Assembly (NCBI RefSeq): GCF_001761485.1
Contig: NC_090772.1
Span: 930,001 to 994,000 of the forward strand
From: Yarrowia lipolytica
Lineage: Eukaryota > Ascomycota > Dipodascomycetes > Dipodascales
Direction of reading: 5' to 3'
Length of the DNA: 64,000 nucleotides
Every line of letters starts with the position of its first letter. Position 1 is the stretch's first letter. A program made the position numbers and the translations under genes. The notes under the pieces are model-generated. The model was not told the DNA's origin. It saw only the letters and a program-made list of their open reading frames with translations, and searched no databases. Positions 11,516 to 21,900 of this stretch are shown in pieces.

Positions 11516-13336
11516 ATGGGCGACTCCGACCAGCATGAACACGGTCACGTGAGCCCCGAACTCGCCACAGCACACTCTCCACCTTTAACATCGGCTTTGC
11601 AACCAACCTCGTCCACAAGTTCAATTGAGGAAGGTCCAGCAGCAGCATCCAACGAGGAAAAGACAGAGTCCGACAAAAGGGCACCTCTGAATGTGCCTCC
11701 AGTCGCAGACACGCCTCCGCAGACATCTCCTGAGACGACACACAACAAGTGTCCCCCTCCTCCAGCTTCTCAGACTCCGCCCAAGTCTCCTCCTAAGGAC
11801 GATACCAGTGATGTGAAGGGCACAGACAGTGCAAGCGGTGCAAATGGAGATACAGACGACAACACAGAAAATACCAACAACACCAACAATACCACCAATA
11901 CCACCAATACAAACCATACCAACCATACCAACACCAATACCAATGACAAGACGGATGTGACAAGTGGGAATGCACACGAAATTCCCTCTAACACGAGTGG
12001 CAAGACGTCACCGGCGGCAAACACCCCAACGACAACAACAACTCCTGCAGCGACAAACCCCATCCATATTCCGGGACTCACCAACACCAAGCCCGTATCG
12101 CTGTCGGGCACATCGTCCCCCGTGGCTCACAACACGTACACAGCGGCCAGCACGGTCAACATGGGAAAATCTGGCCACGCTAGCGACGCGGGCAGTGCGC
12201 AAGAGACAGGCTCCACGTCGGGAGCAACCACAGGATCAGTCGCTATAGCCACGTGTGGCGGCCGGGAAATCAACCCGCACGTGCTCTACGTGGCGGGAGT
12301 GGACGCCTCCGTGAAGGAGTCCATTCTGCTAGACCTGTTCAAGGTTACAGGACCTATCAAGTCCATCAAAATCTTCCCCGACCGACAGAAGGCTAACATC
12401 AACTTTGCCTTTATCGAGTACGAGGACAAGGAGGCTGCACAGCTGGCGATGCAGACGCTCAACAACCGCCAGATCCACGGTCAGGAGATTTCCGTCTCGT
12501 TCGCATTCCAGACCAAGGTCGAGCGTGACTATAACTTGTTTGTGGGCGACCTGGGCGCCGACGTCAACGACGAAATGCTGCACAAGCACTTTGCGCACAT
12601 TCCAGGGCTGTTGGATGCACGAGTCATGTGGGACATGACGACGGGTCGGTCCCGAGGCTACGGCTTTGTTTCGTTTGAGACCAAACAGGGCGCGGAGCGG
12701 GGTTTGATTGAAAACGGCAGTGTGCTCGGCAGCCGGGTGATCCGTGCTAACTGGGCCAGCTCGAGACGCAGCAACATGCAGGGTCAGTCGGGACCCCAGG
12801 GAGGACGAAACATGGGAGGGCACATGGGAGGATATATGGGTGGCGGCATGGGAGGTGGAATGGGTGGCATGGGCGGCATGGGAGGCATGGGAGGCATGGG
12901 TGGAATGGGAGGAATGGGCGGCATGGGTGGATTCAATAATGGCATGGGCAACTTTGGACCTTATGGCAACCAAGGGATGGGAGGCCACAACCACGGACCT
13001 GGCAACCACAACATGATGAACAATCGAAACTACCGTGACCGAAGTGACCGAAGTGACCGAAGTGACCGAAGTGACCGCAACGACCGTGACCGTGGCGGTG
13101 ACAAGATGGGTCTACCGAAAACGGTGTACATTGGTAATTTGCCAAATATGCATCCGTCGGAGCTGATTCCTCTTCTGCAGAACTTTGGCTACGTGGTGGA
13201 GTTCAAGCATCATTCCAATTACGCTTTTGTAAGCTACGATTCACATAAAAGAGCGCAGATAGCCATGATGCAGCTCAATGGGTATAATATCCACGGACGA
13301 ACGCTGAAGTGTGGATGGGGTAGAGACAGGAGGTAG
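11516..13336 (+). CDS. PUB1: Pub1/TIA-1-type poly(U)-binding protein with three RRMs
   Basis: Nuclear-cytoplasmic mRNA-binding protein; its yeast relative binds poly(A)+ RNA, stabilises AU-rich messages and enters stress granules. The 606 residues begin at ATG 11516; the open frame extends upstream but without support. Order: low-complexity Pro/Ser/Thr/Asn N-terminus (~1-245, with an Asn-Thr run near 120-145), RRM1 (~255-330, LYVAGVD and INFAFIEY), RRM2 (~340-415, NLFVGDL and RGYGFVSF), a Gly/Met linker (~425-500, repeated GGMG), an Arg-Ser-Asp repeat (~505-520), and RRM3 (~535-603, VYIGNL and YAFVSYD). The RRM1-RRM2 junction and VMWDMTTGRSRGYGFVSF match Pub1. The prion-like linker would suit granule assembly, which is inference. 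Confidence 0.95.
   Translation: MGDSDQHEHGHVSPELATAHSPPLTSALQPTSSTSSIEEGPAAASNEEKTESDKRAPLNVPPVADTPPQTSPETTHNKCPPPPASQTPPKSPPKDDTSDVKGTDSASGANGDTDDNTENTNNTNNTTNTTNTNHTNHTNTNTNDKTDVTSGNAHEIPSNTSGKTSPAANTPTTTTTPAATNPIHIPGLTNTKPVSLSGTSSPVAHNTYTAASTVNMGKSGHASDAGSAQETGSTSGATTGSVAIATCGGREINPHVLYVAGVDASVKESILLDLFKVTGPIKSIKIFPDRQKANINFAFIEYEDKEAAQLAMQTLNNRQIHGQEISVSFAFQTKVERDYNLFVGDLGADVNDEMLHKHFAHIPGLLDARVMWDMTTGRSRGYGFVSFETKQGAERGLIENGSVLGSRVIRANWASSRRSNMQGQSGPQGGRNMGGHMGGYMGGGMGGGMGGMGGMGGMGGMGGMGGMGGMGGFNNGMGNFGPYGNQGMGGHNHGPGNHNMMNNRNYRDRSDRSDRSDRSDRNDRDRGGDKMGLPKTVYIGNLPNMHPSELIPLLQNFGYVVEFKHHSNYAFVSYDSHKRAQIAMMQLNGYNIHGRTLKCGWGRDRR
12822..13090 (+). repeat. In-frame repeats in PUB1: GGM tract and (GTGACCGAA)n
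   Basis: At 12822-12935 short GGCATGGGA-like units encode a Gly-Gly-Met tract. At 13035-13085 the 12-base unit GACCGAAGTGAC-type repeat encodes Arg-Ser-Asp four times. Both keep the frame, so length changes between strains are likely. Confidence 0.8.
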
Positions 13337-14638
13337 TCCGAAGAGTGAGAGAGAGAGAGAGAGTACCCCAGGCTGACATTCATCTTGCGTGTTCTGCGTA
13401 AAAAAACCCCCCTCTTTCTCTGGATTTATGCCATAATCTCAAAAACTAGAACGATATCTATAACAATGTATTTATTTTCACGACAATTTCCAACGAAGAA
13501 GTAATAGAATAGGGGATCTGCAGATCACTGCTCGTATGAATCTGTATAAAATACGGAATACGGATGGCATCATCTTTCTTGCCGTATTATGTTCTCGTGG
13601 ATTCTATTTACATGTGAAACTCGAAGGTTAAGACGATTAGGAGTTGGGGTGGTTCTTTCAGAAAACGAGTTTTGGGAGGGTGGGTGTTACCAAAAGTTGA
13701 GAGTGGACCAAATACAGTCGCGAATCTCTCATAATCGAACTCCTCTTCTTTCTAGCGTCATAATTCAGGGACTTATACTACTTGTCGACGAACGTCCGCC
13801 ACCCTTAGAACTTTGATTGTGAAAGAGAGACATGTGCGCGTTGAGAGATTAGAAGAGATCCGGGAACAGCAGAAATGAGTTGAATGCTTGGGATTGGAGT
13901 TTTGGGGGCGGTTTTGATTTCTGTGAAGTCCCCAGGTGTCTACTTGTAGTACTTGATGGGGGTTGTATAGATTTCATGCTAATAGGTAAGTATCAAAACG
14001 TGTCGACGTTCCATTTACTTGTACAAGTACAAGGTACGACAGAGAGGTTGAGAGGGTGAAATGAAAGTATTAACAGATGGAAGACATGTGATTCGTGGAA
14101 GCAACCGGTGGGGGGATGAGACCTACAAGTACCTAAGACAATTGTACTCTTGTACGACGATGTTTAGTACCATATACCTGTATGTTCTGTTGTACGATTA
14201 TACAGTATTCTGAACGTGGGATAAAAACAATGTTCAGTAAAGTCAGGATTACTTCATGGCATTTACAGTAATGTGGAGTCTCTCTCAATTTACTGTAATC
14301 TGGTGGAGAAACATAAGAGAAAAGGATATATGTGCTGTGCTAAGAGCTACCAGTGGTGTTTACCGAGTACTACCAGTCTCAAAGGTCACGCGCCGTTGAT
14401 ACAATGGTCCAGTGCGACATTGTTCAATGGACATTACTGTCCTTTAAGTACACTCCCACCGAAACCAATACTCTATAATTGGTGCTGCAGCACGAGTACA
14501 TATTGGCGTTTAATAATAATGTAATAAATACACAATTTGTTCCCACTTGTAGTTCCATTATATCCATTTCCGAACAGATATTATGATCATTGTTCGGTTT
14601 TTTCATCCTTTAAATGAGTGACGACTGCCAGTGTCCAA
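13337..14638. other. Intergenic region PUB1/ALB1 (convergent)
   Basis: 1.3 kb between two 3' ends, beginning with a (GA)n run at 13345-13362. It is far longer than two 3' UTRs need, but I found no RNA gene, coding exon or repeat in it. Confidence 0.5.
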
Positions 14639-15115
14639 CTAAGCTTCACTCTCGTCTAGCAAAGCAAAAGCGTTCTTTGCTCGCTCTCTCTCAGCCTTCT
14701 CTCGGGCATCCTTCATTTTATGTCGCTTTTCAGCCTCCAGCTTCTCGTTGGTCTCCTCCCAGGTGGCCTTTCGGTTCTTGTTGATCTTCTTGAATCGGAT
14801 TTTTGAAGTCTCGGTCTTGTGGGCCAGCTGCTCCTGGTTCTCGAAGGCTCGCTCCATTGCCTGCTTTCGTCGCAGTTTTTGCTTGGAAGACTTGTGGCCT
14901 CGCTTGGTAACTCCTCCGCCACTGAGAGTGGTCTTCTGGGCAATAATGTCGTCCAGATCATCGTGATCTCCCTCTCGTACCTTCATTTTGGCAATGGCCT
15001 CAGCTACAATAGCCTTACCGGAGTCTCGGTCGGTTTTGGCGGGAGAATCGAGGTTGATATCCTCGGGCATGGCCCGTCGGTCGGCTCGCTTATTACTCTT
15101 GACGGTCTTGGCCAT
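14639..15115 (-). CDS. ALB1: Probable Alb1-like pre-60S ribosome assembly factor
   Basis: 158-residue, very basic, helical protein. The block KSSKQKLRRKQAMERA followed by ENQEQLAHKTETSKIR resembles the core of fungal Alb1 proteins (SSKARRR..KGMERAE....RT..K..KS), a shuttling factor that works with Arx1 on pre-60S export. The N-terminus (MAKTVKSNKRADRRAMPEDI) looks like a nuclear signal. The minus strand just upstream of the ATG reads CTAAC...CAACAG, and a GTAAGT donor lies at 15371, so a 5'-UTR intron is possible. The assignment rests on remembered motif similarity over about 50 residues; another small nucleolar protein is possible. Confidence 0.55.
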   Translation of the reverse strand: MAKTVKSNKRADRRAMPEDINLDSPAKTDRDSGKAIVAEAIAKMKVREGDHDDLDDIIAQKTTLSGGGVTKRGHKSSKQKLRRKQAMERAFENQEQLAHKTETSKIRFKKINKNRKATWEETNEKLEAEKRHKMKDAREKAERERAKNAFALLDESEA

Positions 15116-16221
15116 TTTTGATACTGTTGTGTGATGTTAGTGCAGATGTTAACAAGGCTCAATATTTTTTTTCGCTGATAAGAGGCTATCAGGAATAGGG
15201 TTCATGCAGTACTTGGACTCAAGTAAAACAGTGGGGAGAATCTAATGAAGAGTTTTTTGTTAAGGGAATATTACGATATTCCAAATATATGTTGATGAAA
15301 GCATTCCTGCCAGTTGAAAAAGTCTTTTTTCACAGTGTTTTTACAAATAAATAATTTTTAGGACACTTACGTGTGCCTTTGACTGCTGAAAAAGTGGCAT
15401 ATTGTAGAGTGCGATCATGTTGGAATAGAAAATGCAGAAAAGAATATTCTGAGAGAAGAAACAGACTGTGAATTTACCAATCAACTAGTTTTAAGTCTGT
15501 ATTTGAACTCGACAGCCAGCCATTTTGAGCCTTCAAAATTTGGTCCAGAATGTTCGCGGGACATACATTTCAGCTACTGTACTTGGCCCAAACAATACCC
15601 GCAATTCGGATTCGGATTCGGTTGTTCAGAAGAGCGCATGACAGTGGAGTTCGGTTGTTCACGTATGTTTCCTGTTCCATCTCTTGACCGAATAAATATA
15701 TCAACAATCAAGCAAAGCAAATAAAAGGTAGTCGTTTCTGACACTGCCCTCTTGGGCTGCTGGGAAACGAAGAAGCTGTAGTCGGTAAAATAGATGACTG
15801 AAAGTCGGGTGGAATGTGGTAGACGTGCTTATTGCGACAATTGTGCAGTGTTTTTTATTATTATTTTATATTCTAGGGATCCTCCTTTTTATTCTAAGTT
15901 TTTTTATTCAAGTTTTTTTTATTTTTTGTTTTTAATTCTAATGATTACAGCTATATACCTACTTGTACCAGTAATAAGCAGGGTTGTTGGCGTTCAATAA
16001 ATCATACACTTGGTGATCGTTTCGATGACCGTTCCGAGGCCCATGTCAATTGGTTTGTCGTCGCTTCATCTTGTCCTTGTCCTTGCCGTGGTCTCGTTTT
16101 TTTTCTATTCTAATGGTTCATTACAACTAGATGCCTAGTAAGCCAGGATTTTGTCAATTTTTATTGTCACGTGATTAAGTAATCAGAAGGTGGAGGGAAA
16201 GATTTTTAAAAATCAAAAAAA
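15116..16221. other. Intergenic region ALB1/tRNA-Leu
   Basis: 1.1 kb, AT-rich, with a T-rich stretch at 15845-15945 and a CACGTG box near 16168. It contains the possible ALB1 5'-UTR intron. No gene seen. Confidence 0.5.
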
Positions 16222-16325
16222 GGGACTTTGGCCGAGCGGTCTAAGGCGCCAGGTTTAGGTGTAACACGCTTAACATAAAATCCCTGGTATCGCAAGATGC
16301 GCGAGTTCGAATCTCGCAGGTCTCA
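16222..16325 (+). tRNA. tRNA-Leu(TAG) with 22-nt intron
   Basis: Acceptor stem GGGACTT pairs with AGGTCTC (16318-16324), discriminator A at 16325. D arm GGCCGAGCGGTCTAAGGC (box A), anticodon stem CCAGG/CCTGG (16249-16253 with 16283-16287), loop TT-TAG-G, a long variable arm as in all tRNA-Leu, and T arm GCGAGTTCGAATCTCGC (box B). The anticodon is TAG at 16256-16258. The intron is 16260-16281, after base 37. A run of seven T from 16326 is the Pol III terminator. Confidence 0.96.
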
Positions 16326-16781
16326 TTTTTTTGTTAAATTCTTTCTATCATGCCTTTTGTGACCCCCATTGTGTCCTTTGCTCACTTTCTGATTCTGAAC
16401 TTTCCATTGGATATTACGAAAAATAATTTTTGGCAATCTCATGGTATGTACTACACGGGAGTCTCTTGATACGGGATATATAGATCACATGTGAAGAACT
16501 TCTCTACACCTGAAAATAGACAATCTTCAAGAGTGTCCCTTCATGTAATTTTTCAATATTTTAACGTCGTTTGCAACCTCCATTCCCCCCTTTTCCCTCT
16601 TCCAAGAAATCGTCGCATACTATCGTAAAGTCCCCAGCACATTCGGATATCGAAATCTCGCATTGAGTCATGAACTCTAAAATCTGTAGTGAGTCAAATT
16701 TGGAGAACTAAATAAAAATGGAATCAGAGTGTCTGTTTAAAAAAACACCATACCACAGCACACAACATTACAAGATACAAG
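16326..16781. other. HIS7 promoter region
   Basis: 456 bases from the tRNA terminator to the HIS7 ATG. The two Gcn4-type sites listed separately are its only recognisable elements. Confidence 0.6.
16664..16696. promoter_or_regulatory. Two Gcn4-type sites (TGAGTCA) before HIS7
   Basis: TGAGTCA occurs at 16664-16670 and again at 16690-16696, 26 bases apart and 112 and 86 bases before the HIS7 ATG. This is the Gcn4/AP-1 consensus. S. cerevisiae HIS7 is also under Gcn4 general amino acid control, so the sites are probably functional. Confidence 0.65.
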
Positions 16782-18443
16782 ATGCCAATTATCCACGTGA
16801 TCAACGTCGAGTCTGGCAACCTGCGGTCTCTGGAAAACGCCCTCAACGTGCTGGGATACACGGTGGAGTGGGTCTCTAGCCCAGACCAGATCACTGACTC
16901 CATTGAGAAGCTCATTTTCCCCGGAGTTGGCAACTTTGGCCACTTTGTGAAGGAGATTGACGCCCGAGGATTCATTGGCCCCCTCAAGAAGTACATTGAG
17001 AGCAAACGGCCGTTGTTTGGCATCTGTGTGGGTCTCCAGGCTTTTTTTGAGGGATCCGAGGAGTCCAAGACTGTTGCAGGACTGGGTCTTGTGCCCGGTG
17101 TTCTGAGCAAGTTTGACGATAAGGACAAGAGCGTGCCCCAGATTGGCTGGAACTCGGTGGATAGCCGAGATTTCGCCGAGCACAAGTCTCTGTACGGCAT
17201 GGTGCCTTCTTCCAAGTACTACTTTGTGCATTCGTACGCTTGTATTCTGGATGAGGCCGTCAAGAACAAGATCGAGGCTGCAGGCTGGGATATTGCCACG
17301 TCACAATATGGTAACCAGACATTTGTGGCTGCTATTTCCAAGGACAATGTTGTTGCTACCCAATTCCACCCCGAGAAGTCTGGAGCAGCCGGTCTGCGTG
17401 TGATTGACGCTTTCCTCAAGGGTAAGAAGTACGTGGAGGACCCTGTAATTGCTCCCCAGACATCTTTCGGTCTCACAAAGCGAGTCATCGCCTGTCTGGA
17501 CGTTCGAACCAACGACCAGGGTGATCTTGTTGTTACCAAGGGAGACCAGTATGACGTGCGAGAGAAGACTGGAGAGGGCCACGTACGAAACCTCGGAAAG
17601 CCAGTTTCCATGGCCGAAAAGTACTACAAGGACGGAGCCGATGAGGTCACTTTCCTTAACATTACTTCGTTCCGAGACTGCCCTGTTCAGGATCTTCCCA
17701 TGTTGGAGGTTCTTCGACAGACTTCCAAGACTGTTTTTGTGCCCCTGACTGTCGGAGGTGGTATCCGAGACGTAACTGACTCTTCTGGAAACGTCACCAC
17801 CGCTCTACAGGTTGCTACCCAGTACTTTATGTCTGGTGCCGACAAGGTGAGTATTGGTAGTGATGCGGTCTTTGCTGCCGAGGAGTACTACAAGAGCGGC
17901 AAGAAGCTATCTGGTAAGACCCCCATGGAGACTATTTCCGCCGCATACGGAGTCCAGGCCGTTGTTGTTTCTGTCGACCCCAAGCGAGTCTACGTTGATG
18001 CTCCCCTGACCGACAGAGTTTGCATTGAGACCAAATACCCCTCTGCCGACGGAATGAAGTACTGCTGGTACCAGTGCACCGTCAAGGGTGGACGAGAGGC
18101 CCGAGATCTTGGCGTTTTCGAGCTCATCCAGGCGTGCGAGGCTCTGGGAGCTGGAGAGATTCTGCTCAACTGCATTGATAAGGACGGAACCAACTCCGGT
18201 TTCGATCTTGAGCTCATCGACCACGTCAAGTCTGCCGTCAAGATCCCCGTCATTGCTTCCTCCGGCGCTGGAAACCCCGGTCACTTCGAGGAGGTCTTCC
18301 GAGAGACCTCTGCTGACGCGGCTCTTGGAGCTGGTATGTTCCACCGAGGAGAGTACTCCGTCAAGGATGTCAAGGACTTCCTGGAGAACAAGGGCGAGGT
18401 TGTGCGAGCCTTTGAGCCCATTGAGCTGGTTCACGTTGAGTAA
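16782..18443 (+). CDS. HIS7: Imidazole glycerol phosphate synthase (amidotransferase-cyclase)
   Basis: Histidine pathway enzyme that converts PRFAR plus glutamine to imidazole glycerol phosphate and AICAR; the latter feeds purine synthesis. It is the usual eukaryotic fusion of 553 residues. Residues 1-~210 are a class I glutaminase: nucleophile Cys in GICVGLQ (~79-85) and His/Glu in QFHPEKSG (~194-200). Residues ~225-553 are the (beta/alpha)8 cyclase: VIACLDVRT with its catalytic Asp, [31 protein letters not shown] and the phosphate loop [10 protein letters not shown]. All expected catalytic residues are present and the length is normal. Confidence 0.99.
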   Translation: MPIIHVINVESGNLRSLENALNVLGYTVEWVSSPDQITDSIEKLIFPGVGNFGHFVKEIDARGFIGPLKKYIESKRPLFGICVGLQAFFEGSEESKTVAGLGLVPGVLSKFDDKDKSVPQIGWNSVDSRDFAEHKSLYGMVPSSKYYFVHSYACILDEAVKNKIEAAGWDIATSQYGNQTFVAAISKDNVVATQFHPEKSGAAGLRVIDAFLKGKKYVEDPVIAPQTSFGLTKRVIACLDVRTNDQGDLVVTKGDQYDVREKTGEGHVRNLGKPVSMAEKYYKDGADEVTFLNITSFRDCPVQDLPMLEVLRQTSKTVFVPLTVGGGIRDVTDSSGNVTTALQVATQYFMSGADKVSIGSDAVFAAEEYYKSGKKLSGKTPMETISAAYGVQAVVVSVDPKRVYVDAPLTDRVCIETKYPSADGMKYCWYQCTVKGGREARDLGVFELIQACEALGAGEILLNCIDKDGTNSGFDLELIDHVKSAVKIPVIASSGAGNPGHFEEVFRETSADAALGAGMFHRGEYSVKDVKDFLENKGEVVRAFEPIELVHVE

Positions 18444-18924
18444 GGGGCTGGTAAATAGATGAATTATGATACAAAATATGAATGATTAACTCACAGGAGA
18501 CGCCGCAGATGTAGGTTAGGTTTTATAGGGTGTAATTTTAGTAACCCTTCGTTTGGTCTAATCGCTATTGAGTCTTTACACATTCCAATTTGGTAACAGT
18601 CATCGCTGAGGAAGAACGAGTCAGTATCCAATATAGCTATGCTACTTGTAGAGACTTTAGTACAGTGACGGCAAGCACTATCAGGGAACGTACAGACTAA
18701 CGTTTCAAGTCAGAAGTTGGCAGGAAATCAAATATCTTTACCGATATTGTTTTCTCTCATTCTTTTATACCTCTCCAATATCGGTTTTTTTTCTTTCTTT
18801 TTTTTTTTCTGCATATATCCGTTTTAGACAAACCCAACCTCACCAAGTACGCTCCCAACTAATCACTTCTCGGCCAACTAAAGCCAATCCTGCAAAATCA
18901 ACTCTATCTTGCCTTATCACCCCC
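18444..18924. other. IRC20 promoter region
   Basis: 481 bases with a strong pyrimidine tract at about 18785-18812 shortly before the IRC20 start, as is common in yeast promoters. Nothing else seen. Confidence 0.5.
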
Positions 18925-21900
18925 ATGACAAGTGATGCGATAAACGCCATGGAAAACGACAGTACGACGGTGGTAGAGGTGGAAACGACATTTGTGAACG
19001 ATAACGTGGTCCGTGGCTTCCTCGATGTTGCACGTGATACGCTGCCAGACGTCCAAGGACTCCTTCCACTGGTCCAAGTGCAGCTGGTGGCGGATATCTC
19101 AAGAGAGATGCTGGAGGGCGAAGAAGTGCTGGAAATCACCGATCCAGAGTCACATGGCGTCAAAAATACCGAAGCAGGTGACGAAACGAACTCACGTGAC
19201 CCCATCGTCGCTTCTGCGCCTGCTACCCTGGTTCCTAACGAGAGCACATTAGAGATTCATGTCACGCCCAAGTACACCACCAAGGACAAGAAACGAGGCC
19301 GCAAAAAGACCAAGAAGGACGAAGATTGGTTGGTAACATGCTTGGGTGTTGTTCAACTAGGAAACGTGGAAACCAGTGACCACGTGCTTACCGCTTTGAA
19401 ACAGGCTCTTTCGGTAGCCAAATTTAACCCGCGAAATCGAGTCAGTGTCTTTTCAGTGAATCCTCACGTCACTGTTACCAAAAACAATGGTGTTTACAGC
19501 ATTTCCATCACTTTTGGAGTCTTTGCGAAGCCTTTTGATGGCCACGTCAACCCTGAGATCCATATGGCAGGTCACCTCAACATTGTGAATGTCATCCGAC
19601 AGTTCCTGGGCGTAACTAAGATAAAACAGCTACATAAGAACGACTATGTGACTCCTGAATACTTTTACGAGTGCCTGGAACTCAAGGATGATACCGAGGT
19701 TGAGATCAACAGAGATCTTCAGCCGGAAGGGATGAGATCAAAACTTTTGGATTACCAGCTTGAAACTGTGGGGTGGGTTCTGGATAGAGAAAAGGGAGAA
19801 TCGCGTGAGAAGACGATAGAGGGAATTCCTTCACCATGGAAACGGTTCAGGGCTCATGGTATCAACTGGTTGGTTGATTTTGTGGGTCTCAACATTGGTC
19901 CTGAGAAGGAGGTGATGGAGATTTTGACACGAGATACGAAACCAACAACTGAGGACCCCGAGATTCAAGCAGTATCACGTGACGCAGATTTTAAGGCTGG
20001 ATATGGACTTATTGCTGATGAAATGGGTCTTGGAAAGACAGTTGAGCTACTAGCTGTAGTCCTGAATAACCCCAGACCTGAATTTCCACCGCAAACACAC
20101 TACGATCTGTACTCTGACAGAGACGTGTTACCTACCAAGACGACTCTCATTTTATGTCCTGCCAGTATCAGTCAACAGTGGATTGCTGAGGTTACTAAAC
20201 ATGCTCCCAGTCTCTCTGTCTTTCTGTACACTGGTCGAGCAGCTTTGGATGCTCAAAGAGAGAAGGAAGGTACTCCCGATACCGATATTGAGGTTGGAAT
20301 TGACTCAGATACTGATTCAGAAGGCCCTCTTGTTTCAAAACATGCACAATTTCTCTCTCAGTTCGACATTGTAGTCACATCCTATGAAGTTGCATCTCGC
20401 GAGGTTGCCAACGCTCTTTACAACCCTCTGAGAGGTCGTGTAACTCGCACCAAGACGAAGCTAAAGTCGAAAGATACCCGAGATGTCGATCTCGTGCAAG
20501 ACCGGCTTTCCCTCCAATCTCCACTGAGTCAGCTTCAGTTCTGGCGTGTGATTCTGGACGAGGTTCAGATGGTGGGAAACACGGTCTCCAACGCAGCTGT
20601 TGTAGCTCGTATTATTCCCCGAGTGCATGCATGGGGAGTCAGTGGTACTCCTATAAAGAAGGGCATGCCTGACTTACTTGGCATGTGTGTGTTTTTGAGA
20701 TGTGAACCCGGCGAGTTTTATGGAAGAAGTGATTGTGAGTATACTAAAGGAACAGTCAGAGTGGCATGTGACAAAAAAACAAAAAACCATATGGCTCAAT
20801 GAAGGGCTACGACTAACACAGATGCGTATAACTACTCTTGGCAAAACGGATACCTCAGCACAACTATGACAGCATCTGGAGTAAGTCATCAAAAACACTG
20901 GGAGATGCTCATGCTTGACAAGCCTCGGTTTCGAGACGTTATTCGTCAAATGTCTATTCGACATACTAAGCGACAGGTCAGAGATCAACTAGTATTGCCT
21001 CCTCAGGAAAGACACCATGTGAGACTCAGATTCAATCTAGTCGAGGAAGAAAACTACCGACACCTGCGTGAAGGTGTTGAGAGTGCCGTCAGTGAGGCAG
21101 TGGCTAGTTCTCTCATGAGAGAAGAGAGGGAAGCTACACGTGAGGCAGCTGTGGTGGATAGGTATGGCGTTCTGCCTTCAAGTGTCACTCCCCCTGTGAG
21201 CAACAGACCTAGAGGCACTTTCAACATCGGAGGCTCTAATCCCTATGCTAGTATCATGGCGAATATCAACAACACAGTCATTGAACCTGAAATTGAGATT
21301 GATCCCAGTATCACTTCTAGTGGAGAGGGTGACGGCCAACATGTCTACACTACCTGGTCGGGTGCTGTAGACACGTATGGTGGTGAGTCTAGCGGTACAG
21401 CTGCTAGTAGCACCGATGCTGACGGCGATGATAACGCTCAATCTCCCACATCTGATACAGCTAGCAACACTGACATCAATGTTAGTGCTATTCCCGATAT
21501 AGAGGTATCCCCGACTGCCACCCCTACAGCCTCCACCAGATCCCAAAATGGAACTTCTGCTCCTCCAGCATCTTCCGCTCCTGCGGATTTAACAACAGCA
21601 ACCCTCTCTTCCTGGCTGTTACGGTTACGACAAACCTGCTGCCATCCTCGAGTCGGTTCTGGTAACAAGAAGGCTCTCGGAAACGGTATTCTTCAAACTG
21701 TCAGTCACGTGCTGGACGCCATGTGCGACCAGGCGCTCACCCAGCTGCTGAACGACGAGCGAAGTCTGTTTGTCGAAGAGCTGGAGAAGGCACGAGTTCA
21801 CGAGTTCAACAAACAACCAGACATTGGACTCACAGTGCTTCAGTCACGTGTTTCTGAAGTCGAGGTTCGAACTGGTGAGATCCGAGATATGGCTGTTGCT

